NCBI GenBank assembly: GCA_015075635.1
Contig: JABTUA010000001.1
Location: forward strand, 3,038,001 to 3,102,000
Length of the DNA stretch: 64,000 nucleotides
Origin: Polyangiaceae bacterium
GTDB taxonomy: Bacteria > Myxococcota_A > Polyangia > Polyangiales > Polyangiaceae
Direction of reading: 5' to 3'
Shown here: positions 49,750 through 57,705 of the stretch, piece by piece
Layout: the number at the start of each line of letters is the position of its first letter
Numbering within the stretch: the stretch's first letter is position 1
The notes under the pieces: model-generated
What the model saw: the letters and a program-made list of their open reading frames with translations, nothing else
Told to the model about the DNA's origin: nothing
Database searches by the model: none
Program-made: the position numbers and the translations under genes

Positions 49750-50543
49750 TCGTCCTCGTCCTCGTCCTCGTCTTCGTCGAGCTCGTCTTCGTCCTCGCCC
49801 CCGTCCTCGACCTCGTCCTCGTCTTCGTCCTCGTCCTCGACCTCGTCCTCGTCCTCGTCTTCGTCTTCGTCGAGCTCGCCTTCGCCGGCGTCGAGCCCCG
49901 CCTCCTCGAGCGCTTCACTGACGACCTGACGCAGGCTGGTGGCGGCGCGTGCGGCGCCGTCGCCCTCGATGACCACGCAGGCGAGCGACGCGCTCACCAC
50001 CGCCTCGGCGGTCCGCGCGATGGCGTCGAGGGACACGCCGCTGCGACCGAGCGCGCGCAGGCGCGTGTAAAGCGTGGGACCCTCCGGGGCCGGCTCGCGG
50101 CTGACGTCGCGCACCAGCACCGCGCCCATCTCCGCAGCGACTTCCTCGGACTCCTCTTCCTGCCAGAGCCCCCGCGGCTCCCAGCAGAGCTTCCGGCTGC
50201 TCGGCAGGCGCGCCGCCAGCTCGATCAGTCGGCGCCGCGTGCGGGCGCTGGGCATCACCGCCGGCAGCGTTTGCAGGACCAGGAACTCCGCGCCGAGCAC
50301 GTCCGCCACCTCGACGGCGTAGCCGACGGCCGCCTCCGCCTCCGCGTTCCATTCGAGCGACGCCACCGCCCTGGGCAAGCGCAAGCTGAAGACGAAGCGC
50401 TCGTGCACCGCGCGCTTCATCTCCGCGAGGCGCTGCACGCGTGGCAGCCGGCCCTTCTCGGCCAGGAGCTCGAGCATGTCGAAGCGACGGGCGTAGGCCG
50501 CGATGTCGCCGCGCAGCGAGTCGGTTCCGACGTGGAGCCGCAT
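49746..50543 (-). CDS. DUF72-like protein with an acidic repeat tail
   Basis: This 265-residue protein starts at ATG 50543 (MRLHVGTDSLRGD), and its body matches the DUF72 TIM-barrel pattern: RFDMLELLAEKGRLPRVQRLAEMKRA, FVFSLRLPRAV, EFLVLQTLPAVMPSAR and KLCWEPRGLWQ. About residues 223-265 are an unbroken Asp/Glu-rich tail written by a simple GACGAG-type repeat (about 49750-49880). DUF72 function is not established. The gene overlaps the gamma-glutamyltransferase-like gene by four bases, so the two are coupled. The tail is unusual for the family and may be a recent expansion. Confidence 0.68.
   Translation of the reverse strand: MRLHVGTDSLRGDIAAYARRFDMLELLAEKGRLPRVQRLAEMKRAVHERFVFSLRLPRAVASLEWNAEAEAAVGYAVEVADVLGAEFLVLQTLPAVMPSARTRRRLIELAARLPSSRKLCWEPRGLWQEEESEEVAAEMGAVLVRDVSREPAPEGPTLYTRLRALGRSGVSLDAIARTAEAVVSASLACVVIEGDGAARAATSLRQVVSEALEEAGLDAGEGELDEDEDEDEDEVEDEDEDEDEVEDGGEDEDELDEDEDEDEDE
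49750..49880 (-). repeat. Triplet/hexamer repeat coding an acidic tail
   Basis: The minus strand reads GACGAG and GAGGAC units with occasional GAA and GTC. It encodes the Asp/Glu tail of the DUF72 protein. It is a second simple-repeat type in the window, unrelated to CCTGNN. Confidence 0.75.
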
Positions 50544-50589
50544 GGGGCCCCTTATTGCCAAACCCGCGCGCGAAGCGCCATGGGTTTCC

Positions 50590-51474
50590 TCATCCGAACT
50601 CGAACCACTGGGTGGGGCAGGCCCGAACCGAGCGCTCCATCTCCCCGGCGGCGCGTGCGGCCGCCTCCCGAAGCTCGGCCGGCGTGGCGCGCTCGGGCAG
50701 CCGGATGGGCATACCCGCGCCGAGCTCGTAGTCCAAGTAGCCGGCGCGCCGGACGAAGAGCGGGACCAGCGGGACCTGGGCGATGGCCGCGAGCGCGAAG
50801 GGACCCTCGGGCATCGCGAGCTCGCGACCCAGGAACGGGACGCTCACGGCTCGGCCCCCGCGCGGCACTCGATCCAGCTGCACGGCTACGATGCCGCCGT
50901 CCTGCAAGTGGTGCAGGAGGGGCAGAGCGTCGAGCGGGTGCCCGCCGACGTGCACCACCCGCACCCCGGCGCGCGCGCGCACGGCGTCGTGCAGCGCGCG
51001 CGCCTCCGAGTCCGCCTCGGCTTGCATCGCGACGATCACGGGGCGCCCGAAATCCTTCGCGAGGAGCGGCGCTGCCGCGTCCCACGCGCCGAAGTGCGCC
51101 GTGCCGATGATCAGCCCGCCCTCGGCCGCGAGCAGGGCGCGGAGCTGGCCGTCACGAATACGGCGCCGCGCTCGCAGTACCTCGGGGCGCTCGCTGCCGA
51201 GCGCTTCCGCCAGACAGCCCGCGTAGCTGACGAAGGTGCGCGCGACGTCGAGCTGCTCCTCCACCAGGCTGCGCTTGCCCAGCGCGCGACGCAGGTTGTC
51301 GCGCACCTGCCGGCGCGCCGAGCCGAGCGCGAGCGCGAAGGCCACTCCGAACAGCGGCGGGCTCCACTTGAGCCACAGCTCGGGGCCGTGGCGCGCGCCG
51401 GCGTAGGCCATCCGGCGCCAGAACGCGCTCTCTGGCCCGAGTGCCCCGTTCGTTCGGGCTCGGTCGACCGTCAC
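50590..51474 (-). CDS. LpxL/HtrB-like acyltransferase
   Basis: This 294-residue protein starts at GTG 51474, overlapping the stop of the TPR gene (GTGA). ESAFWRRMAYAG opens it, and ARTFVSYAGCLAEAL and IIGTAHFGAWDAAAPLL supply the family's HxxxxD motif (His-Phe-Gly-Ala-Trp-Asp). VAVQLDRVPRGGRAVSVPFLGRELAMPEGPFALAAIAQVPLVPLFVRR completes the acyl-acceptor site. It resembles lipid A lauroyl/myristoyl acyltransferases and related lysophospholipid enzymes. It is co-transcribed with the TPR protein upstream. Confidence 0.8.
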   Translation of the reverse strand: MTVDRARTNGALGPESAFWRRMAYAGARHGPELWLKWSPPLFGVAFALALGSARRQVRDNLRRALGKRSLVEEQLDVARTFVSYAGCLAEALGSERPEVLRARRRIRDGQLRALLAAEGGLIIGTAHFGAWDAAAPLLAKDFGRPVIVAMQAEADSEARALHDAVRARAGVRVVHVGGHPLDALPLLHHLQDGGIVAVQLDRVPRGGRAVSVPFLGRELAMPEGPFALAAIAQVPLVPLFVRRAGYLDYELGAGMPIRLPERATPAELREAAARAAGEMERSVRACPTQWFEFG

Positions 51475-52742
51475 TTGAGCGCCGCGAGCTTCTTCTTCAC
51501 GCTGGCCTTGTCCACGTTGCCTTTGGCAGCGACGAGCGCCTTCTGGTAGGCGCTCTTGGCCACTGCGCGGTCCTTGGCTGCGGCGGCCACGTCCCCGAGC
51601 AGCACCCAGCCCGGTCCGAAGTCGGCGAAGGACTGCGTGGCGCGATCGGCGAACGCGCGCGCGGTGGTGGGGCGGTTCTGCGCGAGGCACGCCTGGGCCG
51701 CGTGCAAGAGCGGCAGCGGGTTGTCCCGCGAGAAGCTGGCGGCCTTCTCGTAGGCCTCGATGGCCAGGTCGATGTCGCCCTTGCCCGCGATGGCGTCAGC
51801 CTCCGCGAGCTTGGCGAGCGCGTGGTTGCCGACGAGCTTGAGCGCGGTGGCGCTGACCTTGAGCGCCTCGTCGTAGGTGCCCTTCGCCACCAGCGCCAGA
51901 GCCAAGCCGGCCTGCCAGTCCGCCACCTTGGCGTCGATGGCGATGGCGGCTCGGAGCGCCGTCTCCGCTTCGGCCACCTTGCCTTGCTCCAGCAGCACGT
52001 TGCCGAGGCGCGCGTGCGCCGCGCCGTACTTGGGGCGGATCTTCAGCGCCTTCTCCAGGAGGGTCACCGCCTCCGGTCCGGCCGGTAGCGCCTCGGCGAG
52101 CGCGAGCAGCGGCTCCGGCTCTTCGGGCGCGGCTCCGACTGCCTTGCGCAGCGACAGGATGGCCTCGGCTCCCTTGTTCATGCCCGAGAGCAGCTCGGCG
52201 TAGTACCGGTGCGCCTCGTAGCGCGCGCCGTCCTTGGCGATGGCGGCTTTGAACGCCGCTTCGCTCTCCGAGTCCTTGCCGAGCATGCGCTGTGCGCGCC
52301 CCTTGGCGACCAGCGCGTCGTAGTCGTCCGACGACTTCTCGAGCGCGCGCTCCGCCGCGGGCAACGCCAGCGACGCTCTCTTCCACAAGAGGTGCGCTTC
52401 CGCGACGCAGGTCTCCCAGCGAACACCGTCGAGCGCCTTCAGCGTCTGGCACTCGCGCAGGGCGTCCTTCTGGCGGTTCCACGAGATCAAGGTCCGCGCA
52501 GCTTCCGTGCGCGCCGCCACGGCGAGCGGGCCCTTGGCCCTGAGCGCGGCGCCGCGCAGCACCTTGAGGGAGTCGTCGTACAGACCCGCTTGACGCAGCG
52601 AGCGGCCGAGCGACAGCGCCGCCTCCGGCTCCTTGGGCGGCTTCTTGGCGGCCTCCTTCAGGTCCTCCGCCGGGACCGCGCCGGCCACGGTGAACGCCAG
52701 GAGCCCTGCCCACACTGCCTTGATCCTTCGGTTTCCGTTCAT
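51471..52742 (-). CDS. Secreted TPR protein
   Basis: This 423-residue protein starts at ATG 52742 (MNGNRRIKAVWAGLLAFTVAGAVPA, a signal peptide). Nearly the whole mature part is tetratricopeptide-like helices: YDDSLKVLRGAALRAKG, YDALVAKGRAQRMLGKDSESEAAFKAAIAKD, YGAAHARLGNVLLEQGKVAEAETALRAAIAID and more. About ten repeats are visible. TPR proteins hold partner proteins together. A GGCGGAG ribosome binding site precedes the start. Its stop overlaps the LpxL-like gene, suggesting a cell-envelope role for the pair. Confidence 0.8.
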   Translation of the reverse strand: MNGNRRIKAVWAGLLAFTVAGAVPAEDLKEAAKKPPKEPEAALSLGRSLRQAGLYDDSLKVLRGAALRAKGPLAVAARTEAARTLISWNRQKDALRECQTLKALDGVRWETCVAEAHLLWKRASLALPAAERALEKSSDDYDALVAKGRAQRMLGKDSESEAAFKAAIAKDGARYEAHRYYAELLSGMNKGAEAILSLRKAVGAAPEEPEPLLALAEALPAGPEAVTLLEKALKIRPKYGAAHARLGNVLLEQGKVAEAETALRAAIAIDAKVADWQAGLALALVAKGTYDEALKVSATALKLVGNHALAKLAEADAIAGKGDIDLAIEAYEKAASFSRDNPLPLLHAAQACLAQNRPTTARAFADRATQSFADFGPGWVLLGDVAAAAKDRAVAKSAYQKALVAAKGNVDKASVKKKLAALK

Positions 52743-52968
52743 GATTGCTCCGCCCCCGGCCTCGCCCCCGCGCCAAACGGCGGGGGAATCTGCCACCGAA
52801 CGGCCCGCTCATCAAAGCGGCCCCGCTCGAGGCCGGCCGACTCCGGCCCAAATTGCATGCGACGCGCGGCGATTTTCGCTAAGTTTCAGGCAACCGCCGC
52901 CCCATCAGACGAGGGGGCGCGCGGCTTTCTTCATGTGGGCGGCGGCTCGGCTGCCCGAGAGGTGGTTC

Positions 52969-54219
52969 ATGCGCAGCGTCAATCCGGTCCTCATCTGCCT
53001 GCTCGCGCTCGTTCCGTTGGCCTGCTCGGAGGAGCGAAACCCGGCGGAGACGGGCACCGGCGGCTCGGGCGGCGGGAGCTACGCCAACAACGGCGCCGGC
53101 GTGTGCGCGGGCTCGACCCGGCCGGCCAACGACGACTTCTGTCACGACACCTGCGTGGTCCAACCCAAGTGCGACAAGCGCCCGATCGACAGCTGCTGCG
53201 TCGTGGTCGGCGAGCCTGGCCAGAGCGCCGCGAACAAGTACCTGAAGCGCACCACGGACACCACGGAGTACGCCGACCCGAGCGGCGGACCGCCGAACCT
53301 GAAGTGCTTCGACCCCGACGGCTACCCCGAGAAGCCCGCCGCGAGCAGCGCGAAGGTCAAGCTCACTGGCCACCTCCGTCCGTTCGCCAACGGCGGCTGC
53401 GGCCAGTACGACCTGATCAACACCGAAGGCAGCGCGTGGTGCGCAGCCGGCAGCGGCTGTCCGAGCACCACCGCCCACGGCGGCGTCAAGATCGAGGTCT
53501 ACACCGTCAAACGCACGCCCGGTAACCCGGACACCGACGGCGCCCTGGATCAGCTGATCGGCACCACGGTGGAGGCCAACGACAAGATGCCCCTGGTCGA
53601 GACGCCGGTGAAGGACTCCTGCGTGGACGAGATCCGCTTCGACCGCCAGTACGAGTACCCGGACGTGCCGATGAACACCGAGCTCGTGATCAAGACCTAC
53701 GGGCCGGGCTGGGCGCCGCTCTACACGTACAACATCTACGTGCACGAGAACGATCCGGACTACGACGCCAGCGCGGGCACGTACACCTACAAGATCCGCG
53801 CGCTGGCCGAGGACGACTTCGGCACCATCCCGACCGTGGCCATCGGCAAGACGGTCACCGACGGCAACGGCGTGATCGGCGGAGAGGTGCACGACTGCGA
53901 CAACATCCGGCTGCAGTTCGCCCGCGTCGACGTGTCGGCGAACCGACTGGCGCTCGAGTACTTCAACGACAGCGAGGACGATCCGCTGCCGCAGGGTAGC
54001 CGGCGCGAGATCGGCACCGGTCGAACCTCGCTCTACGCGGCCTTCGACATCCAGGGCGGCGGCGCCACGGGCACCTACGCCCGCGTCGCGGGCACGGGCC
54101 TCGTCCCGGAGGGGGAAGGTTCCAAGCTGGTGAGCTTGGGCTACTTCGACGTGCGCGTGTTTCCGGACAGCGTCACCAGCGTGACGTTGCGCGGCCTGCG
54201 CCCGTTCCAGCTCAAGTGA
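52969..54219 (+). CDS. Lipoprotein of unknown function
   Basis: This 416-residue protein has the signal MRSVNPVLICLLALVPLACSE with Cys19. A Gly/Ser linker and a Cys-rich segment (CHDTCVVQPKCDKRPIDSCCVVVG) follow, then beta-rich repeats (KVKLTGHLRPFANGGCGQYD, VKIEVYTVKRTPGNPDTDG) with Asp/Gly turns. It resembles secreted carboxypeptidase-regulatory-like or Ca-binding beta proteins, but no family is certain. GAGAGGTGG precedes the start as a ribosome binding site. Its stop overlaps the methyltransferase gene as GTGA. A TAAGTT box lies 83 bp upstream. Confidence 0.68.
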   Translation: MRSVNPVLICLLALVPLACSEERNPAETGTGGSGGGSYANNGAGVCAGSTRPANDDFCHDTCVVQPKCDKRPIDSCCVVVGEPGQSAANKYLKRTTDTTEYADPSGGPPNLKCFDPDGYPEKPAASSAKVKLTGHLRPFANGGCGQYDLINTEGSAWCAAGSGCPSTTAHGGVKIEVYTVKRTPGNPDTDGALDQLIGTTVEANDKMPLVETPVKDSCVDEIRFDRQYEYPDVPMNTELVIKTYGPGWAPLYTYNIYVHENDPDYDASAGTYTYKIRALAEDDFGTIPTVAIGKTVTDGNGVIGGEVHDCDNIRLQFARVDVSANRLALEYFNDSEDDPLPQGSRREIGTGRTSLYAAFDIQGGGATGTYARVAGTGLVPEGEGSKLVSLGYFDVRVFPDSVTSVTLRGLRPFQLK

Positions 54220-54953
54220 GGACCGCCGAGGACACCACCACCGACGCGCTGTTCGGCGGCACGCTCTCGGTGGTGCAGCCTCGGACCGGCTATCGCTTCA
54301 ACGTGGACTCGCTCTGGCTCGCCGCGTTCGCGGGGCGCGGACAGGGCGTGCGCCAGGTGCTCGATCTGGGCGCCGGCGTCGGCGTCGTCACACTGTGCCT
54401 GCACCATCTGGGCGGAGTGAGTCGCGCCGTGCTCGTCGAGCGCGACGCGCGGCTGGCCGAGCTGTGCGAGCGCAACCTGGAGCGCGCCGGACTCGCCGCG
54501 CGTGTGCTTTGCGCCGACCTCGGGCGTGGCCTGCCGAAGGCGGCTCGGGAAGGCGCCGAGCTGGTGGTGGCGAATCCCCCGTATTTCGAGCCAGGCGAGC
54601 GGCGCCCCGCGCGCGCCGACCGCGAGCCGTCCCGCGCGGGCGCGCTCGCGCCGTTCGTGCGTGCTGCCGCGCTGGCGCTCGGGCACAACCGCTCGCGCGC
54701 CGCGTTCGTCTACCCGGCGCGGAGCCTTGGACGGCTGCTCGCGCTGGGCGAACGGAGCGGGCTCGTGGCCAAGCGCCTGCGCTTCGTCCACGCCTTCGCC
54801 GCGGAACCGGCGCGCGTAGCGCTGGTGGAGCTCCGGCGCGCGAAGCCCGGCGGCCTGGTGGTCGAGCCACCCGTCGTCGAGTGGCAGCGGGCCGGCGTAC
54901 CCAGCCCGGAGCTGGCGCGGCTCAGCGCAGGCCGAGCAGGCGGTCGAAGCTGA
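54216..54953 (+). CDS. TrmN6-like tRNA adenine-N6 methyltransferase
   Basis: This 245-residue class I methyltransferase starts at GTG 54216. QPRTGYRFNVDSLWLAAFA is the TrmN6/YfiC N-terminus. VLDLGAGVGVVTLCL is the SAM loop, and VANPPYFEPGERRPARADREPSRA carries the NPPY catalytic motif. TrmN6 methylates A37 of tRNA1(Val). RrmJ-like or PrmC-like roles are less likely, since NPPYF plus the PR-rich stretch is typical of YfiC. The C-terminal 32 bp overlap the convergent SPOUT methyltransferase gene. Confidence 0.8.
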   Translation: MRTAEDTTTDALFGGTLSVVQPRTGYRFNVDSLWLAAFAGRGQGVRQVLDLGAGVGVVTLCLHHLGGVSRAVLVERDARLAELCERNLERAGLAARVLCADLGRGLPKAAREGAELVVANPPYFEPGERRPARADREPSRAGALAPFVRAAALALGHNRSRAAFVYPARSLGRLLALGERSGLVAKRLRFVHAFAAEPARVALVELRRAKPGGLVVEPPVVEWQRAGVPSPELARLSAGRAGGRS

Positions 54954-55473
54954 TGGCCGCGGCCGCGCGGACGCTCAGGTGGTTGAAGCCGTCGGCGCGC
55001 GGCGACTCGATGGGCGCGAGGCGCAGCGTCGCGCGACCGAGGATCCCCGGCGCGAGGCCCCACCCGGTCCCGAACACCAGGAGCACCGCCGGCCCGGGCT
55101 TCGTCAGGCGCGCGCGGGCGTCGGTGTAGCTGGTCACCCCCTCTGCCGCTTGCGCGCTCGTCACCCAAATCTCGGCTTCGCCGAGCTCGTCGAGTGCTCG
55201 GTCCAGCGACTCGACCACGCGCACGCACTCCATCGGCGGCTTTCGGTCGGGGATGCGCCGCGCCCCGCTGCCGGTCGTCCAGTGCTCGCGCACGCGGAGC
55301 GCCAGCTCGCGCTGAGCCGCCACGGGGTGCGCCACGAAGAAGTCGCCGAGCCCGAAGGTGAACGCGCTGCGGGCGATGTCGTGCAGATCGAGGTTCGTGA
55401 TCGCCGTGGTCACCACGGCTCCCTGGCGGTCGAGCACCGGGTGGTGCGCGAGCAAGACCGCGACGCGCCTCAC
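54922..55473 (-). CDS. SPOUT-class RNA methyltransferase (TM1570-like)
   Basis: This 183-residue protein starts at GTG 55473, overlapping the trmD stop (GTGA). VAVLLAHHPVLDRQGAVVTTAITNLDLHDIARSAFTFGLGDFFVAHPV fits the Methyltrn_RNA_4 family, typified by Thermotoga TM1570. VLLVFGTGWGLAPGIL is the SAM-binding trefoil-knot loop. It follows trmD, as in many deltaproteobacteria and Thermotogae, and may methylate rRNA or tRNA; the target is not known. It overlaps the convergent trmN6-like gene by 32 bp. Confidence 0.8.
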   Translation of the reverse strand: MRRVAVLLAHHPVLDRQGAVVTTAITNLDLHDIARSAFTFGLGDFFVAHPVAAQRELALRVREHWTTGSGARRIPDRKPPMECVRVVESLDRALDELGEAEIWVTSAQAAEGVTSYTDARARLTKPGPAVLLVFGTGWGLAPGILGRATLRLAPIESPRADGFNHLSVRAAAAISFDRLLGLR

Positions 55474-56168
55474 GCTTCGTCCTCGGGCCGGAGCAGATCC
55501 GGCCGGCGCTCGGTCGTCCGCTCGAGCGCGCGTTCGCGGCGCCAGGCCGCGATCTTCGCGTGGTCCCCGCTCTTCAAGATCTCCGGCACACCGAGGCCGC
55601 GAAACTCCGCCGGCCGCGTGTATTGCGGATACTCGAGCAGGCCGCCCCAACTCGCGCTGAAGGACTCCTCCCGGGCCGACTCGGCGTTTCCCAGCACTCC
55701 GGGCAGGAGCCGCGCGGTGCCCTCGATCACCGCCATGGCAGCGACCTCGCCACCGGTCAGCACGAAGTCGCCCAGCGAGAGCTCCTGGTCGACGAAGCTC
55801 GAGATGCGCTCGTCGAACCCCTCGTAGCGGCCGGCGATCAAGAGCAGCGGATCGCAGCTCGACAGCTCCTGGAGGTGGCGCTGGCAGAGCCGCTCGCCCC
55901 CCGGCGTCAAGAGCACGCGGTGCGCGCGCGCTCCGAGCTCCGCCTCCGCCGCCTCGATGGCCGCTACCACGCAGTCCACGCGCATCACCATGCCGGAGCC
56001 ACCGCCGTAAGGCGTGTCGTCGATCGACAGGTGCTTGCCCAGCCCGTGAGGGCGAAGGTCGTGGGCAGACACCTCGAGCTGTCCGCCGTCGATGGCGCGC
56101 TTGACGAAGCTGGTGGCCAAGAACGGCGTGAACAGCTCCGGGAACAGCGTCACGACTGCGGCCCGCAT
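55470..56168 (-). CDS. trmD: tRNA (guanine(37)-N1)-methyltransferase
   Basis: This 232-residue SPOUT enzyme places m1G37 next to the anticodon. VVTLFPELFTPFLATSFVKRAI, HLSIDDTPYGGGSGMVMRV, IAGRYEGFDERISSFVDQELSLGDFVLTGGEVAAMAVIEGTARLLPGVLGNAESA and LEYPQYTRPAEFRGLGVPEILKSGDHAKI are the TrmD signatures, including the knot and Asp/Arg catalytic residues. It starts with ATG 56168, three bases after rimM. This is the fourth gene of the rpsP operon. Confidence 0.95.
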   Translation of the reverse strand: MRAAVVTLFPELFTPFLATSFVKRAIDGGQLEVSAHDLRPHGLGKHLSIDDTPYGGGSGMVMRVDCVVAAIEAAEAELGARAHRVLLTPGGERLCQRHLQELSSCDPLLLIAGRYEGFDERISSFVDQELSLGDFVLTGGEVAAMAVIEGTARLLPGVLGNAESAREESFSASWGGLLEYPQYTRPAEFRGLGVPEILKSGDHAKIAAWRRERALERTTERRPDLLRPEDEA

Positions 56169-56171
56169 GCC

Positions 56172-56672
56172 CTAGACCAACCCCTCGGTGCTCGACAGGA
56201 CGACGCGCCCCGCCTGCGCGTCGACCGCCTCGACCCACGGCGCGCTCAGCGGTTGCTCGAGCACGCGCCCGTCGGGCAGGCGAACCGCCAGGCAGTCGAC
56301 GCTCGGGTGGGTACGCACCTCGACCACCTCCCCCACGTGGCCGTCGGGGCCGACCACTTCGGCGCCGACCAGATCGGAGAGGTAGTACTCACCGGGCTCG
56401 AGGGGCGGGAGCGCGCTCCTGGGCACCGAGAGCGGCGCGCCCCCGAGCGCCGAGGCGGCGTCGCGATCGTCGATGCCGACCAGCTTGACGAGCACTCCGT
56501 GCGGCCCCGGGCGCGCCCACTCGACTCGGTAGGGCCGCGACGCGGCGCCCGCGCCGATCTCCACGCTCTCCGCGTCCAAGAGCGCGGTGCTGCCCTGCCA
56601 GTGCAGCCGCACCTTGAGCTCGCCTCGCAGGCCGTGGGGCCCGAGCACGCGTCCGAGCTCGAGCGTCTTCAA
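56172..56672 (-). CDS. rimM: Ribosome maturation factor RimM
   Basis: This 166-residue protein has LGRVLGPHGLRGELKVRL and the PRC-barrel PLEPGEYYLSDLVGAEVVGPDGHVGEVVEVRTHPSVDCLAVRLPDGRVLEQPLSAPWVEAVDAQAGRVVL. RimM helps assemble the 30S head around S19. The start codon is TTG 56672, overlapping the khpA stop (TTGA), which indicates translational coupling. The order rpsP-khpA-rimM-trmD is the standard one. Confidence 0.93.
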   Translation of the reverse strand: MKTLELGRVLGPHGLRGELKVRLHWQGSTALLDAESVEIGAGAASRPYRVEWARPGPHGVLVKLVGIDDRDAASALGGAPLSVPRSALPPLEPGEYYLSDLVGAEVVGPDGHVGEVVEVRTHPSVDCLAVRLPDGRVLEQPLSAPWVEAVDAQAGRVVLSSTEGLV

Positions 56673-56905
56673 TCGACGATGTCGAGGTGGGCGCGGCGGC
56701 CGAGCTTGGTGGAGGCAGCGGTCAAGATGGTGCGCATCGACTGAGCGGTGCGGCCGTCCTTGCCGATGACCTTGCCGATGTCGCTCTTGGCCACCTTCAG
56801 CTCGATGAGGGAGTTGTGGTCGCCCTCGATCTCGGTCACTTCGACCGCGTCGGGTTCGTCGACCAGCGCGCGCGCAATGGTGGTGATCAGTTCCTTGAGA
56901 GCCAT
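56669..56905 (-). CDS. khpA: KH-domain RNA-binding protein KhpA
   Basis: This 78-residue protein is essentially one KH domain. MALKELITTIARALVDEPDAVEVTEIEGDHNSLIELKVAKSDIGKVIGKDGRTAQSMRTILTAAS holds the GKDG-type loop (IGKVIGKDGRT). KhpA binds RNA and often works with KhpB in cell-envelope and division control. ATG 56905 is chosen because the conserved start matches the family. The gene follows rpsP and overlaps the rimM start. Confidence 0.93.
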   Translation of the reverse strand: MALKELITTIARALVDEPDAVEVTEIEGDHNSLIELKVAKSDIGKVIGKDGRTAQSMRTILTAASTKLGRRAHLDIVD

Positions 56906-57009
56906 GAGTGAAAGAACTCCGAGGTCGCTGGCGCGCTCGGGGCAGCGCGCCCGAAAAGGTGCTGGGAGGATGTCGAGGAGCGCGGACGAAGTGCGACCCG
57001 AAGCTTCAC

Positions 57010-57258
57010 TCACCCGGCGGCGGGCGCCGGGTTGCGCTTGATCAAGCGCGTGACGGTGTCCGACGGACGCGCACCGCGCTCCGTCCAGTACGCCAGTCGC
57101 GAGCGGTCCAGCTCGAAGCGCACCGGGGTCTTCGTGGGGTCGAAGGTCCCGATGTTCTCGATGTGGCGGCCGTCGCGCGGTTGGCGGTGGTCGGTGACGA
57201 CGATGCGGTAGAACGGCGCCTTGTTGGTGCCGTGTCGGGCAAGACGGATGGTAACCAT
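57010..57258 (-). CDS. rpsP: 30S ribosomal protein S16
   Basis: This 82-residue S16 has VTIRLARHGTNKAPFYRIVVTDHRQPRDGRHIENIGTFDPTKTPVRFELDRSRLAYWTERGARPSDTVTRLIKR, a full family match. The ATG at 57258 has AGAGGAAA as a good Shine-Dalgarno. It is the first gene of the translation/RNA-modification operon. About 100 bp separate it from khpA; that gap holds no gene. Confidence 0.95.
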   Translation of the reverse strand: MVTIRLARHGTNKAPFYRIVVTDHRQPRDGRHIENIGTFDPTKTPVRFELDRSRLAYWTERGARPSDTVTRLIKRNPAPAAG

Positions 57259-57380
57259 GATTTCCTCTGAAACTTCGAATTGCGGGTCGCCCGGACCCTC
57301 GGAAGGTAGCACCCGGCGCCCAAGGCGCCAGCGAGTGGCCGCGACCGGTCAGGGGCCCGGCCGGCCAGCGGGGGCGGGAA

Positions 57381-57408
57381 CGTAGAGTAAGGGTAGGAGG
57401 CAGGTCAA
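57381..57408 (-). promoter_or_regulatory. Candidate rpsP promoter
   Basis: On the minus strand TTGACC (57403-57408) and TCTACG (57381-57386) are separated by 16 bp. The leader to the rpsP start would be about 115 nt. The same region also feeds the divergent NifU-like gene. Confidence 0.3.
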
Positions 57409-57434
57409 GCGCCGTGGTAGCGTCGCCTTCCTCG

Positions 57435-57701
57435 ATGGGTGCTCGAGACGAAATCCTGCAAGTGGTGCGGGAAGTGCTGGCTCCCCTCGTCCGGGCCGAC
57501 GGCGGCGTGCTGTATCTGGTGCGGGTCGAGGACGACCAGGTCCTGCTCCACCTCGGCGGCCGCTTTGCCGGCTGCCCCGGCAACGCGCTGGCGCGCCGTC
57601 AGATCATCGAGCCCGCGATCCGCGCGGTCGCGCCGCACGCCGTGGTCACCGTGTCGTCCGGCGCGATCGTGCCGCCGGGAGCCGAGCGCTTGGAGGGCTG
57701 A
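57435..57701 (+). CDS. NifU C-terminal domain-like protein
   Basis: This 88-residue protein has VVREVLAPLVRADGGVLYLVRVEDDQVLLHLGGRFAGCPGNALARRQIIEPAIRAVAPHAVVTV, the fold and length of NifU C-terminal scaffold domains that carry an iron-sulfur cluster. The usual CxxC is reduced to a single Cys (GRFAGCPG), so cluster binding as in NfuA is doubtful. ATG 57435 is chosen over GTG 57414; TAGCGT ends 11 nt before the ATG. It is divergent from rpsP. Confidence 0.72.
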   Translation: MGARDEILQVVREVLAPLVRADGGVLYLVRVEDDQVLLHLGGRFAGCPGNALARRQIIEPAIRAVAPHAVVTVSSGAIVPPGAERLEG

Positions 57702-57705
57702 GCCG

